Notes under the pieces: model-generated | Databases searched by the model: none | The model's input: only the letters and a program-made list of their open reading frames with translations | What the model was told of the DNA's origin: nothing | Position numbers and translations under genes: made by a program | Origin: Bacteroidetes bacterium UBA1941 | Lineage (GTDB): Bacteria > Bacteroidota > Bacteroidia > Chitinophagales > LD1 | Length of the DNA stretch: 64,000 nucleotides | Reading direction: 5' to 3' | Assembly (NCBI GenBank): GCA_002336805.1 | Contig: DDEZ01000007.1 | Span: 1-64,000 of the forward strand | In this document: positions 1 to 9,351 of the stretch, piece after piece | Layout: each line of letters opens with the position of its first letter | Numbering within the stretch: the first letter of the stretch is position 1

Positions 1-282
<282 letters not shown>

Positions 283-506
283 GAGTTGATTTCCTAACTA
301 ATAAAGGAAATGATTATTGATTTTGCTTGGATACCTTATCTAGTTATCTATGTTTCTTACCTATATTTCAAAGAACTTTTTTGACTGATCCGCTACCTTT
401 CGATAGCTTCGTTTGTCAAGTTTGTGGTCGATGTTTTGTTTCCAAAATCACTTACCTTTCAGTGTCGTTTTAGATTCGTCCGAAACGCTTGCTGCGAAAC
501 GGGACG

Positions 507-537
507 CAAAAGTAGAAGTTATTTTCGAACTTCCAAA
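507..537 (-). promoter_or_regulatory. rRNA promoter, proximal
   Basis: On the minus strand TTTG (537-534) is followed by exactly 19 bases and then TACTTTTG (514-507). This matches the Bacteroidota sigma-A consensus TTTG-N19-TAnnTTTG without mismatch. It points into the 16S leader about 220 bp upstream of the mature 5' end. Confidence 0.82.
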
Positions 538-717
538 CTTTTTCAGAAATTTGTTTTCTTTTTTTGTTTCAGCCGTTTGACTGGAAACTGGAGCTACATG
601 AGCCCTCTCAGATCAGATGTGCGGTGGATCCTGTCGAGCAGGATGCTTTGCCAAGTGTATGGCGCGTAGTCGCTACGCTTTGGTTTTCATTGTGCCGTTC
701 TTTTCAGAAGCGGGACG

Positions 718-748
718 CAAAAGTAAGAAGGTTTTTTTAATCTCCAAA
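718..748 (-). promoter_or_regulatory. rRNA promoter, middle
   Basis: TTTG (748-745), 19 bases, TACTTTTG (725-718) on the minus strand. This is again a perfect match to the Bacteroidota consensus, and the bases downstream (GCGTCCCG) are the same as at the proximal promoter. The two look like a duplicated promoter module about 211 bp apart. Confidence 0.8.
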
Positions 749-927
749 CTTTCGTGAAAGTTTTTTCTGTTTTTTTCAGCTGCGGAAGCTGCGGGGTCTC
801 TGATGTGCAGTGGACTCCGGAAGAACCGGGTGCTTTACCATTGAGACGGTGCGTATCACTACGCTGTACCTGTTTTATTCCCCCGGACAAGTATCAAAAG
901 AACGTCGTTGTGTCCGTTTGGGGAGTG

Positions 928-958
928 CAAATGTACAAACCTTTTGCAAATCCGCAAG
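928..958 (-). promoter_or_regulatory. candidate rRNA promoter, distal
   Basis: CTTG (958-955), 19 bases, TACATTTG (935-928) on the minus strand. The -7 element is perfect, and the -33 element has one mismatch in the first base of TTTG. It lies about 210 bp above the middle promoter, the same spacing as between the other two. Confidence 0.6.
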
Positions 959-1241
959 GGCTGTGCTGAAAAAAAGTGCAATCAGGCTATACAGATATAC
1001 CCCGAAAAGGTGCTGAAAGCATTGCTACGACTATGTTTGCGTGCGATTCATTTTTTTGAAAAAAAGTGCTGCCCCAAGGGAGAACCAGTGGTATGCCGGG
1101 TACCTATATACATGGCCAGGGGCTGTAAATGGTCTTTTGCCCCTCTAAAAGGCTCTGGCAACGGTACATCTATATAGTAGTGGCCTTGACGGGAATGGCA
1201 AATAGGACTAGTTTAGCGCACTCATACTGCTATATAAACCG

Positions 1242-3374
1242 ATGATCACGACCATGACTGCCTGCTGCAGGTACTATCTCTCTATCTCTATGCTATATAT
1301 AGCTACGGCAGCCACAGCCGGTGGTGATACGCTCAAGTATCCTGTAGCTCCTGTAGATAATAGCAAGGACACCTTTGGCACTATAGCAATAGCCGATCCA
1401 TTCCGGCCGCTGGAGACAGCATCTGCTGCGCGCGCGCAGTGGCTGATGGATGAGAAGGTCCTCACTGACACGTACTTCGGCCAGGAAAGCCGCCGGAGTC
1501 AGCTAGAGGATGACTACACCATGCTGGGCAGCTACTCTAGCAATGTACCAAGGCCCTCAGGCCCCTACTATCTGGAGCGCTACCTGGAAAACGGCATACA
1601 GGCCATATATACCAAGCGGTACCTGCATGATGAGGACCCCATGCCGCTGATACGTGCGCCTCAGATAGCGCCCAATCTGAAGGTGATCGGAAATGTGACC
1701 ATCTCTAAAGATGGGAGTTATGCTGCATTCGAGTACTCTGGCAATGGTAGCGACTGGACAGAGATAGCGGTATATGACATCCACAAGAGGAAGTTTCTGC
1801 CGGATCATATTACTAATGTACGCTATGGCTCTGTGACGTGGCGGGAAGATGGCTTCTACTATCAGCAGTATGACACGATAGATGCTGCGGGTCGCTATAC
1901 AGCGGTGTCTTACAATCAGAAATTGTACTACCACCCTCTCGGCTACGCGGATGATATCCTGGTATGGGCGGATCCACAGGCGCCACTAGCTCATTTTTCA
2001 GTATCAGTGTCTGACGATGAGCGCTTTGTGCTATTCACCGAGGTAGAAAGCAGCTCGGGCAAACAGATCTACCGCCTCAAAGATCTGGTGACAGACAGCC
2101 CTATGCTGGTCTATACACTGGGCGAGGAGCAGACGCTGAGCCTGCTGGGCAGCAGTGGAGATAGTGTGTATGTGCTGCGGCGCTCCAAGACGGACTACAA
2201 CGGGAGTATACTAAGGATAGACGTACGAGATCCCAGGCACTGGACCTCACTGCTAGACAATCAAAAAGACTATAGGATAAAGGATGCAGCCTATGCCCAT
2301 GGCAAATTTCTGCTAGTGATGGCGCATGAGTTTCAGGAGGTGCTTGTATCCCTGACAGATGGTGGGGATGACCTGAAAACGATCAAGAGTCCTGCCGGAG
2401 GCAGTGTATCTATTATGGGATATGCTGCAAAAGAAGATGGCTTTATACTAGCGCTAAGCTATTTCATCTGCCCGCCTATCGGAGAGATCTTTCACCTGAA
2501 AAAGGGAGATGTAGAGATAATTGATAAAACACGGATACTATTTGATCCGACCAAATATGAGTTTATCTCAGACCACTACCGCTCTGCAGATAGTACTCTG
2601 GTGCCCATTTTCATCATTCAAAACAGGAGATATAAGGACAAACCTACTCACGCAGCCCTGCTGGAGGTGTATGGGGGCTTTGGCATCACCCCTGCTATGT
2701 CATATGATCCAGGGCTGCTGATATTCCTCAATAACGGAGGTGTTTTTGCATTTGCCAATGTACGGGGTGGTGCCAACTCAGTGAAAGACTGGCATAAAGA
2801 TGGCTCGCTACTAAAGAAGCAAAACACTTTTGACGACACATATTATGCAGCCAGGTACCTCTTAGAGCATGGTTATGCAGAAAAAGGCAAGCTGGCCCTG
2901 ACCGGGGGCTCAAACGGGGGTCTGGTAGCGGCGGCAGTCATCAATCAGCATCCGGACTGCTTCCGGGCGGCGATCCTAAATGTGGGCGTGTATGATATGA
3001 TCCGGGCGGAACGGTTTACTGTAGGCGCCTTTCATATCCGCGAGTTTGGGACTGTGGCCAAAGAGGCGGAGCTACTCAATCTACGGTCTTACTCACCGCT
3101 GCATAATGTGAAGCCACATACGCAATACCCGTCTATGCTGATCCGGACCGGGGAATACGACGACCGTGTGCCGCCGCTGCACTCGTACAAATATGTAGCA
3201 GCGCTGCAGCAGCTGACAGAAAGTACTAACCCCATCCTGCTGAGAGTAGTGCCCAATGCCGGGCACCATACCGGTGCTGATTTTGGGCAAAGGACTACGC
3301 TCAATATGGAGTCTTATTCATTCCTCTTCAAAGAGCTGGGACTGAAGTACAAAGCCGGGTCTTCTTATTGGTAG
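1242..3374 (+). CDS. Secreted prolyl oligopeptidase (S9A family)
   Basis: A serine peptidase that in this family cleaves short peptides after proline (EC 3.4.21.26). The 710 residues match the usual prolyl endopeptidase length: an N-terminal beta-propeller (about 75-430) and a C-terminal alpha/beta hydrolase. The catalytic triad is visible: Ser557 in GGSNGG, Asp640 in YDDRVPPLHS and His675 in NAGHHTG. Residues 1-25 look like a signal peptide, so the enzyme probably acts in the periplasm. ATG 1242 is the first start; ATG 1254 is an alternative that would shorten the signal peptide. The gene stands alone, convergent with the sulfatase gene 21 bp downstream. Homologues without signal peptide are cytosolic, so location is inferred. 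Confidence 0.93.
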   Translation: MITTMTACCRYYLSISMLYIATAATAGGDTLKYPVAPVDNSKDTFGTIAIADPFRPLETASAARAQWLMDEKVLTDTYFGQESRRSQLEDDYTMLGSYSSNVPRPSGPYYLERYLENGIQAIYTKRYLHDEDPMPLIRAPQIAPNLKVIGNVTISKDGSYAAFEYSGNGSDWTEIAVYDIHKRKFLPDHITNVRYGSVTWREDGFYYQQYDTIDAAGRYTAVSYNQKLYYHPLGYADDILVWADPQAPLAHFSVSVSDDERFVLFTEVESSSGKQIYRLKDLVTDSPMLVYTLGEEQTLSLLGSSGDSVYVLRRSKTDYNGSILRIDVRDPRHWTSLLDNQKDYRIKDAAYAHGKFLLVMAHEFQEVLVSLTDGGDDLKTIKSPAGGSVSIMGYAAKEDGFILALSYFICPPIGEIFHLKKGDVEIIDKTRILFDPTKYEFISDHYRSADSTLVPIFIIQNRRYKDKPTHAALLEVYGGFGITPAMSYDPGLLIFLNNGGVFAFANVRGGANSVKDWHKDGSLLKKQNTFDDTYYAARYLLEHGYAEKGKLALTGGSNGGLVAAAVINQHPDCFRAAILNVGVYDMIRAERFTVGAFHIREFGTVAKEAELLNLRSYSPLHNVKPHTQYPSMLIRTGEYDDRVPPLHSYKYVAALQQLTESTNPILLRVVPNAGHHTGADFGQRTTLNMESYSFLFKELGLKYKAGSSYW

Positions 3375-3395
3375 CAGAATCCGTCGGGAGCGATA

Positions 3396-5030
3396 TCAGA
3401 AAGCAAATACAGTCTTGCCACCTTCATCGTCCTTATATACATAGTTGACTACACGGGGCCAGAGGGGCTTGATGAGTTCCTTCTCCCACCCTGCCAAATC
3501 CTGGCTGAGATCCGCCACTACCTTAGGCTTGAGTGTGGCCAGGTTGTGTTTCTCTTCTTTGTCTTCCTTTATATTATACAGGACGGTAGTATTGTCATAT
3601 TCATTGATGATGAGCTTCCAGTCTCCCTTGCGGATCGCTTTATTGAAGTCGCTGCGCCAGTAGAGGGCATTGTGAGCGGCTTCCTTCTTTTCGCCCGTGA
3701 TGAATGGTACGAGGTCTACACCGTCGTATTTCCTGTCTGATGGCAGGTCCATATTGACCGCAGCAGCCACTGTGGCAAATATGTCGAGAGAGATGACCGG
3801 CTCATGATATACGGTACCTGGCTGTATGTGCCCCTTCCATTTCATCATAAAAGGTACACGGATGCCACCCTCAAAGTTTGTAAACTTGCCTCCCTTGAAC
3901 GGGGCATTGTCTGTAGTACCATTATATGATACGCCGCCATTGTCGCTCAGGAAGACAATCATCGTATTGTCCGTCAGGCCCAGGCTATCTACATGCTGGA
4001 GCAGACGGCCGACCTGGTCATCGAGGTTTTTGATCATGGCGGCATAGGTGCGCTTGACCGGGTCTTTTATATTGGAGTACATATTATAGTACTTCTTCAT
4101 GGCCTGCAGGGGCGCATGGGGCGCATTGTAAGGCAGGTACAGGAAGAATGGACCGCTCTTGCTGCGGTCTATATATGAGATAGCCTCGTCGGTCAGCTTG
4201 TCGGTCAGGTATTTGTTTTCTTCTTTCTCCTCGCAGCAGTTGCGCAGGATGGCACAGTTGCCCCGGCGGCCTTCGGCGGTCTGCCACTCGTGCTGATCTA
4301 TAAAGTCCCTTCCTATGTGGGTGTTGACCACATCAGGATTGGAAGTAGGTGTATAGAGTGTAAATGCCTCATAAAAACCATACTGATAATCAAACCCACG
4401 CGCACAGGGCTTTGCAAAGTCTGCTGCCCCGAGGTGCCACTTCCCTATAATAGCGGTAGAATAGTCATAACGCTTCAGCATATCGGCGAGTGTGATCTCT
4501 GATGGTGGAAGGCCCTGGCGGAGGCGATCCTCTGTAGAGGGCACATCGGTCTCCTTGATAGGAGTGAGGGGGCGGAAGCGCGGCAGCATTTTGAGGCCAT
4601 AGTACTCGGCCATGTTTTTAAGGTAGCGATGGTTGGGCTGAAACTCATGACCGAAACGCTGCTGGTATCTACCGGTCAGCAGCCCTGCACGAGATGGAGA
4701 GCAGACCGGAGAGGAGATATAACCTTCGCTAAATACTACACCATCCTTACCCAGCTTGTCAATATTGGGTGTGGTGATAGCCTTATTGCCATACAGGGAC
4801 AGATCTGTAGGACCGAGATCATCAGCGAGGATAAGTATCACATTGGGCCGGGAGTGACTTTTGATATCTGCTGCCGGCTTGGCCAGAAAGTCCTCTTTGC
4901 CCTTGATCAGCTTTTCATCAAAGTATATTTTATACTTATCACTATAAAAAGGGCGATGCAGGAAACTCATGCACAGCACCCCGACCGCGGCTAAACCGCC
5001 GGCTACCACTACTCCTTTTATAAATCGCAT
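3396..5030 (-). CDS. Sulfatase (formylglycine-dependent, arylsulfatase family)
   Basis: A type I sulfatase that hydrolyses sulfate esters. Cys110 in the motif CSPSR is the residue converted to formylglycine, and the flanking AGLLTGRYQQRFG fits the family signature. Asp70 and Asp71 in LILADDLG are the expected metal ligands; IGKWHLG and a later DNGG motif complete the active site. A hydrophobic segment at residues 6-24 is a signal peptide or membrane anchor, so the enzyme acts outside the cytoplasm. Its substrate cannot be told from sequence: no polysaccharide-utilisation genes (SusC/D, glycoside hydrolases) flank it. A formylglycine-generating enzyme is not in the window. The -7 element lies immediately upstream of ATG 5030. 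Confidence 0.92.
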   Translation of the reverse strand: MRFIKGVVVAGGLAAVGVLCMSFLHRPFYSDKYKIYFDEKLIKGKEDFLAKPAADIKSHSRPNVILILADDLGPTDLSLYGNKAITTPNIDKLGKDGVVFSEGYISSPVCSPSRAGLLTGRYQQRFGHEFQPNHRYLKNMAEYYGLKMLPRFRPLTPIKETDVPSTEDRLRQGLPPSEITLADMLKRYDYSTAIIGKWHLGAADFAKPCARGFDYQYGFYEAFTLYTPTSNPDVVNTHIGRDFIDQHEWQTAEGRRGNCAILRNCCEEKEENKYLTDKLTDEAISYIDRSKSGPFFLYLPYNAPHAPLQAMKKYYNMYSNIKDPVKRTYAAMIKNLDDQVGRLLQHVDSLGLTDNTMIVFLSDNGGVSYNGTTDNAPFKGGKFTNFEGGIRVPFMMKWKGHIQPGTVYHEPVISLDIFATVAAAVNMDLPSDRKYDGVDLVPFITGEKKEAAHNALYWRSDFNKAIRKGDWKLIINEYDNTTVLYNIKEDKEEKHNLATLKPKVVADLSQDLAGWEKELIKPLWPRVVNYVYKDDEGGKTVFAF

Positions 5031-5034
5031 ATAC

Positions 5035-5042
5035 CAAAGCTA
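5035..5042 (-). promoter_or_regulatory. -7 element for the sulfatase gene
   Basis: Minus-strand TAGCTTTG (TAnnTTTG) ends five bases before the ATG of the sulfatase gene. Transcription from it would start at or next to the start codon. No clear -33 TTG is seen at the right distance, so this is moderate support only. Confidence 0.45.
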
Positions 5043-5303
5043 ACGAATAAGGGAGAAAAAGTTTACGTCCAGTTTCCTCTATTTCGTTAAAGGGATGGTT
5101 AAATTTTGGAGACTCTTCTGACGGGCAAAATAGACCCCAAAAAATGCGATCAAATCATTGCTATCAAATGGTTTGAGTAAGAATATTTTACCAGAGATGG
5201 GGTAGTGAAAACGCACACGGGGGTTGTCGAATTTGCCACCGCTGGAGTAAAGTGATTTTTCAGCACAGTTTCCATCAAAAGGGGACGGTGAGATAGTGTG
5301 GAT

Positions 5304-5573
5304 CTATTCATTGAGGTATTTCGTGAGCTCATCTTCTATGCGCTTGCAGGAGACGAGCAGAGGCTTGTGCGTGATCTCCAGGCTGAAAGTATGCTCTGAG
5401 ATAGTATAGTTGCCATTGATATGGCCTATGAGGATGGGCAGCTCAAAAGTGCCGGCAGCTTCATCGCCCACCAGCTTGCCGCCATGATGTGTGATAGCGG
5501 CCTGAGCTTTTTCCATGAGCTCCTTGCGATTCTTTACATTACCTATATGGATGGCGATATTGCACTTGGCCAT
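5304..5573 (-). CDS. Small protein, possibly polyhydroxyalkanoate-system-like
   Basis: An 89-residue soluble protein with an apparent alpha/beta layout. An N-terminal helix (about 15-30) is followed by paired strands GTFELPILIGHING and YTISEHTFSLEITHKP, ending in a helix with IEDELTKYL. The pattern 'GxIxGxhxhxxxxfxlxItxKPhLhxckxIExEIxkyL' recalls the small polyhydroxyalkanoic acid system family, but the match is by eye and weak. There is no signal peptide or membrane segment. It is a single gene: a terminator at 5650-5677 separates it from the PorP gene upstream. It ends about 270 bp before the sulfatase start. Confidence 0.6.
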   Translation of the reverse strand: MAKCNIAIHIGNVKNRKELMEKAQAAITHHGGKLVGDEAAGTFELPILIGHINGNYTISEHTFSLEITHKPLLVSCKRIEDELTKYLNE

Positions 5574-5649
5574 AGTCTTTGTCTTTTAGACAAATCTAAA
5601 GAAAACGCGTAGTACGTCTATAGCGCAATCCACAGGCCTGTGTCTAATG

Positions 5650-5677
5650 AAAAAGCCGCTCTGAGGGAGCGGCTTTA
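5650..5677 (-). terminator. Rho-independent terminator after the PorP/SprF gene
   Basis: Minus-strand AAAGCCGCTCC-CTCA-GAGCGGCTTTTT: a stem of about nine pairs, four-base loop and a T run. It lies 20 bp past the stop codon of the gene at 5698-6738. Confidence 0.85.
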
Positions 5678-5697
5678 AATATTTTGATGAACAGCTT

Positions 5698-6738
5698 TTA
5701 GAAACGAGGGCAGAAGAGAGTTTCCTTCAGGCTGTATGTCTTAGGGAAGCCGATATACATGAGCGATATCTCAAAAGCACCTGTGCCCGGACCGGCGTCC
5801 TTAAACTTATTGACAGTGAAGTCATAGCTGGCGCCGAGTTTGAAACCCTTAATCTGGAATGCAGCATAGGCGATAGCCGATTCTGCCTGATGGTCCTTTG
5901 TGATGATATCATTAGACCTGCTGTAGACACCGAGGGTGATATTTGTACGCATATTGATATCATATCCGAAGCCGAGGCCTGCGTTGAGCTGATTGGCTAC
6001 AGACTGCTTCATCCAGAGTACGGATGGGAGGAGGTGAAAACGACGACCAAGTGTGAAATCGAGACCGCCGGAGATATTGCCACGCAGGTAGAGTGTCCTC
6101 TTGTCTGTAGTAGTGGCCAGGTTGTACTTAGGCACTGCGGTATTAAAGATGGTACCACCGAGGTAGAGAGCGATCTTATTGGTCAGCTTGCCATAGTAGA
6201 GGAGGCCCACATTGAGGTTGGCATACTTTACATTTGGCTGGAGATTGATACCGCTGGCGATATTCTGGTTAAACTCATTGCCCTGATACTGGCTGGCAAA
6301 CTGAGGATTTTTGTAGCCGGTCTGCGTGTAGCCGATCTGGAGGCCCACAGAGAGTTGGTGATTTGGGCTCAGGTGGCGGATATAAGAACCGGAAGCCACC
6401 AGGCTGAACGTCTGGAAAGAGCTGGCACCCGCAGCATCATATAAAATATAAGCACCGACACCTACCGCATCCTTGCCAGCAGTACCCAGAGATATAGGCA
6501 TATCAAAGGAGATAGATGGGGTCTGATATGGCGAGTTGAAAAAGCCATTATTGACCCCGGAGAACCACTGGTTCCTGTATATAGCGCCTACCCTGTAGCT
6601 ACCTGGTACTACGCCTGTGAGGGCGGGATTGGTAGTCAGCGGCGTATTGTAAAACTGCGTATAGTGTACATCCTGCGCACCTGCGGTGAGGAAGGTCAGA
6701 GCTGCGAGGGTGGCTAAATAAAATTTCTTCATTATCAA
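5698..6738 (-). CDS. PorP/SprF family type IX secretion membrane protein
   Basis: An outer-membrane beta-barrel protein of the PorP/SprF family (346 residues). In gliding bacteria these proteins help deliver or anchor type B T9SS cargo. The signal peptide (MKKFYLATLAALTFLTAGA) is followed by the family hallmark QDVHYTQFYNTPLTTNPALTG. The rest is amphipathic strand sequence ending in LFCPRF, the short Cys-X-Arg/Lys-Phe end also seen in the other two PorP proteins here (CPIF, CPKF). It follows the type B cargo gene 6777-8117 by 38 bp and is surely co-transcribed with it. The start may be ATG 6738 or ATG 6732 (MKKF); the latter gives the more typical signal peptide. Confidence 0.92.
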   Translation of the reverse strand: MIMKKFYLATLAALTFLTAGAQDVHYTQFYNTPLTTNPALTGVVPGSYRVGAIYRNQWFSGVNNGFFNSPYQTPSISFDMPISLGTAGKDAVGVGAYILYDAAGASSFQTFSLVASGSYIRHLSPNHQLSVGLQIGYTQTGYKNPQFASQYQGNEFNQNIASGINLQPNVKYANLNVGLLYYGKLTNKIALYLGGTIFNTAVPKYNLATTTDKRTLYLRGNISGGLDFTLGRRFHLLPSVLWMKQSVANQLNAGLGFGYDINMRTNITLGVYSRSNDIITKDHQAESAIAYAAFQIKGFKLGASYDFTVNKFKDAGPGTGAFEISLMYIGFPKTYSLKETLFCPRF

Positions 6739-6776
6739 GTTTCTCTTATGGTTAGGTTTAGGGTTTCAGATCAGAG

Positions 6777-8117
6777 TTACCAGACCAGGGCCACATTGCC
6801 CGTCACTGTAGGGTATAGCTTGTTGGTCTGCTTGTTGCGCACCTTGGCCAGGAATACATAGTTGCCCTGATCCTGGAGCTTGCCATGATAGTGGCCGTCC
6901 CACTTGTCAGTACCGTCGCGCTGGCTGTCAAACACCATTTCGCCCCAGCGGTTGAATACGCTCAGCTCATCCAGAGCTACGATATCACCCTGATTGATGA
7001 TGGTGAAATAGGTATTCTCTACCGGCACACCTACGCCACCCGGCAGAAATGCTGTAGGGAAAGTAAAGTCCCTCTTGATAGGAATAGTATCTACCAGTGC
7101 AAATACAGAGTCATTGACAGCCGGTGTCCATGCACCCTTGGTAAACTTGATACGGCCTGAGCCTGACTGGCCAGGGCCGGCTACTACCTGCTGCATATTG
7201 ACCCACTGAGATGGGGTACCCGTCCACATACCGATAGACGCCCACGGGCCATCTGCGATCTGGTCAGAGTGTATAGAGAGATCTGCAGGAGAATTGTCAG
7301 ATGCATCTACGATATGGTAGAAAACATCATTCACTGTCTGGATGCCGCCAGATTTTTTGATAGTGTCATAGCCATCATCTGTAGTGGTAGTGGTAGTAGG
7401 CACATTCTCAGCGTAGCGTACTTTATAGTACCTGGCCTGGGTATTGGCCGGCACTATAGACGCCTCGCGTACCTTGGCCACACCGCCATCATTGACCCCT
7501 GTAGGGAAGATATATTCTGCCTTTTGATTTGTATTTCTCACCAGACGGCCACCTGCGGTGCTGCTCACAAAGCTGGTGTTCACATTGTACTGCACGATAG
7601 ATGCCGGATCACTATTCGTCACATTGAGCCAGTAAGATGTCGTAGCGTGCTCAGAGCCAGAGAGCCAGAGAGCGTTGGTCACGGTCACATCGCCATCTGT
7701 CTGCTTCTTGGTGCCGAGGCCTACAGGCGTAGAGTCAGTGAGGTTATAGAAAGTATTTGTACCTGTGCCGGAGATATTCTGGTCGGTACCATAGAGGGTC
7801 ACCAGGGATTGGTCAGGAGTCCAGGTAGCATTATTCACCCAGTCCTTCTGCACGAAATATTTGCCGGTATTGGTACCTGCGCCATCCGCTGTGCCGAGTG
7901 TATTGACAAAGCTACCTTCGATCACGACTGTACCGGCATTCTTGAGCGAGCCTGAAGCTGCATTCTCCAGAGAGCCGGAACCCGTGGAATTATCAGACTT
8001 GACGATCATGACACCGCCCGTAGTCACGGCCACCGGAGCGCCGTTATTGTAGAAAGTCTGAGCGTAAGTCGCAGACAGTGCGACAGATGCTAAAAGGGTG
8101 AGTAGGGTTTTCTTCAT
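6777..8117 (-). CDS. Secreted protein with gliding-associated (T9SS type B) C-terminal domain
   Basis: A 446-residue exported protein. Residues 1-19 are a signal peptide (MKKTLLTLLASVALSATYA). The middle is Thr/Ser/Asn/Gly-rich with no family I recognise; it resembles the N-terminal parts of Bacteroidota surface proteins. The last ~85 residues are the gliding motility-associated C-terminal domain, with FNRWGEMVFDSQ, KWDGHYHG and the terminal GNVALVW strand. This type B signal marks T9SS cargo that stays on the surface or is released, and such cargo often needs a PorP/SprF partner. That partner is the next gene, 38 bp downstream. The promoter region holds an 8-bp inverted repeat. Confidence 0.88.
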   Translation of the reverse strand: MKKTLLTLLASVALSATYAQTFYNNGAPVAVTTGGVMIVKSDNSTGSGSLENAASGSLKNAGTVVIEGSFVNTLGTADGAGTNTGKYFVQKDWVNNATWTPDQSLVTLYGTDQNISGTGTNTFYNLTDSTPVGLGTKKQTDGDVTVTNALWLSGSEHATTSYWLNVTNSDPASIVQYNVNTSFVSSTAGGRLVRNTNQKAEYIFPTGVNDGGVAKVREASIVPANTQARYYKVRYAENVPTTTTTTDDGYDTIKKSGGIQTVNDVFYHIVDASDNSPADLSIHSDQIADGPWASIGMWTGTPSQWVNMQQVVAGPGQSGSGRIKFTKGAWTPAVNDSVFALVDTIPIKRDFTFPTAFLPGGVGVPVENTYFTIINQGDIVALDELSVFNRWGEMVFDSQRDGTDKWDGHYHGKLQDQGNYVFLAKVRNKQTNKLYPTVTGNVALVW

Positions 8118-8141
8118 TGCTTACAAGGTGAAAAGGGTATA

Positions 8142-8161
8142 ATACCACAAAAATGTGGTAT
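8142..8161 (-). promoter_or_regulatory. Inverted repeat upstream of the type B cargo/PorP operon
   Basis: ATACCACA-AAAA-TGTGGTAT is a perfect 8-bp inverted repeat with a four-base spacer. It starts 25 bp upstream of the ATG at 8117 and could be a hairpin in a 5' leader or an operator. There is no T run, so it is not a terminator. Confidence 0.4.
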
Positions 8162-8331
8162 GTCTAGTCCGTAAAATTATCTTTTTATGCCTATTTGTCA
8201 AATTTTGAATCGAAAAACTCCGCCGAAAAAGCCATTTACCTAAATCAAGGACAGTCCACAGGAAATGGGTGCAAGATAGACGTAGTGCGGGATTCAGAGG
8301 ATGCATACCTTAGCGGAAACATTCTCATTCC

Positions 8332-9309
8332 ATGAAAAAAATAACGTATTTAATTAGTTTTATAATCTTATCTATCAGTCTTTCATCATGTTTGGTGTCA
8401 AAGAAGAAATTTGACGAGCAAGAAGCGCTGGCCAAGAAGAGTATGGCAGAGAAGCGTGACTGCAATGAGAAGCTGGATAAAGCCAATGCCGATATAGCCA
8501 ACCTGAATGACCAGATCAATAAGCTGAATGGGCAGATAGCCGACCTGAAAAACAAAAATCTGAACCTGACCGAGCAGACCGAGCGCCTGACCAAAGCCAA
8601 TGAGGACGCCAATAAGCTCTACGAAAGCCTGAAAAACCAATACCAGGACCTGAGCAAATCCAGCTCTAAGGATAAAGAAAAGCTGAGCCTGGCACTAGCA
8701 GAGAAAGAAGCTACGCTGAACGACAAGCAAGCCGAACTGCAAAGACTGTCAGACGCGCTGAGAGAGCGCGAAAAAAGGGTAAAAGACCTGGAGGCATCTA
8801 TAGCCCGCAAAGAGGCTGCCCTGGCCGACCTGAAGAAAAAGATCACGGATGCCCTCACAGGATTTGCCAGTGATGAGCTGAAAGTGACGCAGAAAGATGG
8901 GAAAGTGTATGTGTCACTGTCTGATAAGCTGCTCTTCAAGTCAGGTAGCTTTGCGGTAGATGAAAAGGGTAAATCTGCCATCGTGAAAGTGGCAGAGGTG
9001 ATGAACAAGCTGACAGACGTGACGCTGGTGGTAGAGGGCCATACAGACAATAAGCAGTATACCGCTGCCAAAGGTGAGGTAAAGAACAACTGGGACCTGA
9101 GCTCTATGCGCGCTGCTGCTGTGACCAATATCGTGGTAAACGAAGGAAAGCTAGATCCTAAGCGGGTAGTGGCAGAGGGACATGGCGAATTTTATCCGGT
9201 GGCATCTAATGACACACCGGAGGGCCGCAGCCAAAACCGCCGTATAGAACTCGTACTCTCTCCTGACCTGAAGGAGATATTCAAGATACTGGATACTACG
9301 CAGCAGTAG
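8332..9309 (+). CDS. OmpA family lipoprotein with coiled coil
   Basis: A 325-residue outer-membrane lipoprotein. The signal peptide ends in the lipobox LSSC with Cys20 as the lipidated residue. Residues 25-175 are heptad-rich (repeated K/E/L/N/A: NDQINKLNGQIADLKN and similar) and should form a long coiled coil. Residues 200-318 are an OmpA-like peptidoglycan-binding domain: LLFKSGSFAVDEKG, VEGHTDN, WDLSSMRAAAV and GRSQNRRIELVL carry the expected Asp and Arg that bind meso-diaminopimelate. It therefore likely tethers the outer membrane to the cell wall. It is divergent from the operon at 5698-8117; a weak -7 element (TACCTTAG, 8307-8314) precedes it. Confidence 0.92.
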   Translation: MKKITYLISFIILSISLSSCLVSKKKFDEQEALAKKSMAEKRDCNEKLDKANADIANLNDQINKLNGQIADLKNKNLNLTEQTERLTKANEDANKLYESLKNQYQDLSKSSSKDKEKLSLALAEKEATLNDKQAELQRLSDALREREKRVKDLEASIARKEAALADLKKKITDALTGFASDELKVTQKDGKVYVSLSDKLLFKSGSFAVDEKGKSAIVKVAEVMNKLTDVTLVVEGHTDNKQYTAAKGEVKNNWDLSSMRAAAVTNIVVNEGKLDPKRVVAEGHGEFYPVASNDTPEGRSQNRRIELVLSPDLKEIFKILDTTQQ

Positions 9310-9313
9310 CCTT

Positions 9314-9344
9314 TTGGCGCTTGCTGGCTGTTTCTGTATTATTG
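9314..9344 (+). promoter_or_regulatory. Candidate rlmD promoter
   Basis: TTG at 9314-9316, 20 bases, then TATTATTG at 9337-9344 (one mismatch to TAnnTTTG). The predicted start of transcription falls at about 9351, next to ATG 9352, so the message would be essentially leaderless. Confidence 0.45.
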
Positions 9345-9351
9345 CGCTCTG

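Larger units (their letters stand above)
283..1241. other. rRNA leader and upstream regulatory region without genes
   Basis: This 960-bp stretch separates 16S rRNA (minus) from the prolyl oligopeptidase gene (plus). Short open frames occur on both strands but have no recognisable start context, composition or family features, so I do not call genes. What can be seen are three candidate minus-strand promoters (507-537, 718-748, 928-958). There are also imperfect repeats around the first two (the string GGGACGCAAAAGTA appears at 501-514 and 712-725) and A/T tracts. The string GAAAAAAAGTGC appears twice, near 968 and 1057. The 16S transcript would carry a leader of roughly 200 bases or more. Confidence 0.7.

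Noticed and set aside
424..1177. Small open frames on both strands between 16S rRNA and the peptidase gene
   Set aside because: They lie over the rRNA promoters and leader, have odd composition and no recognisable family or start signal.
1242..5030. Peptidase and sulfatase as part of a polysaccharide-utilisation locus
   Set aside because: No SusC/SusD pair, glycoside hydrolase or sensor gene is near, and the two genes converge instead of forming an operon.
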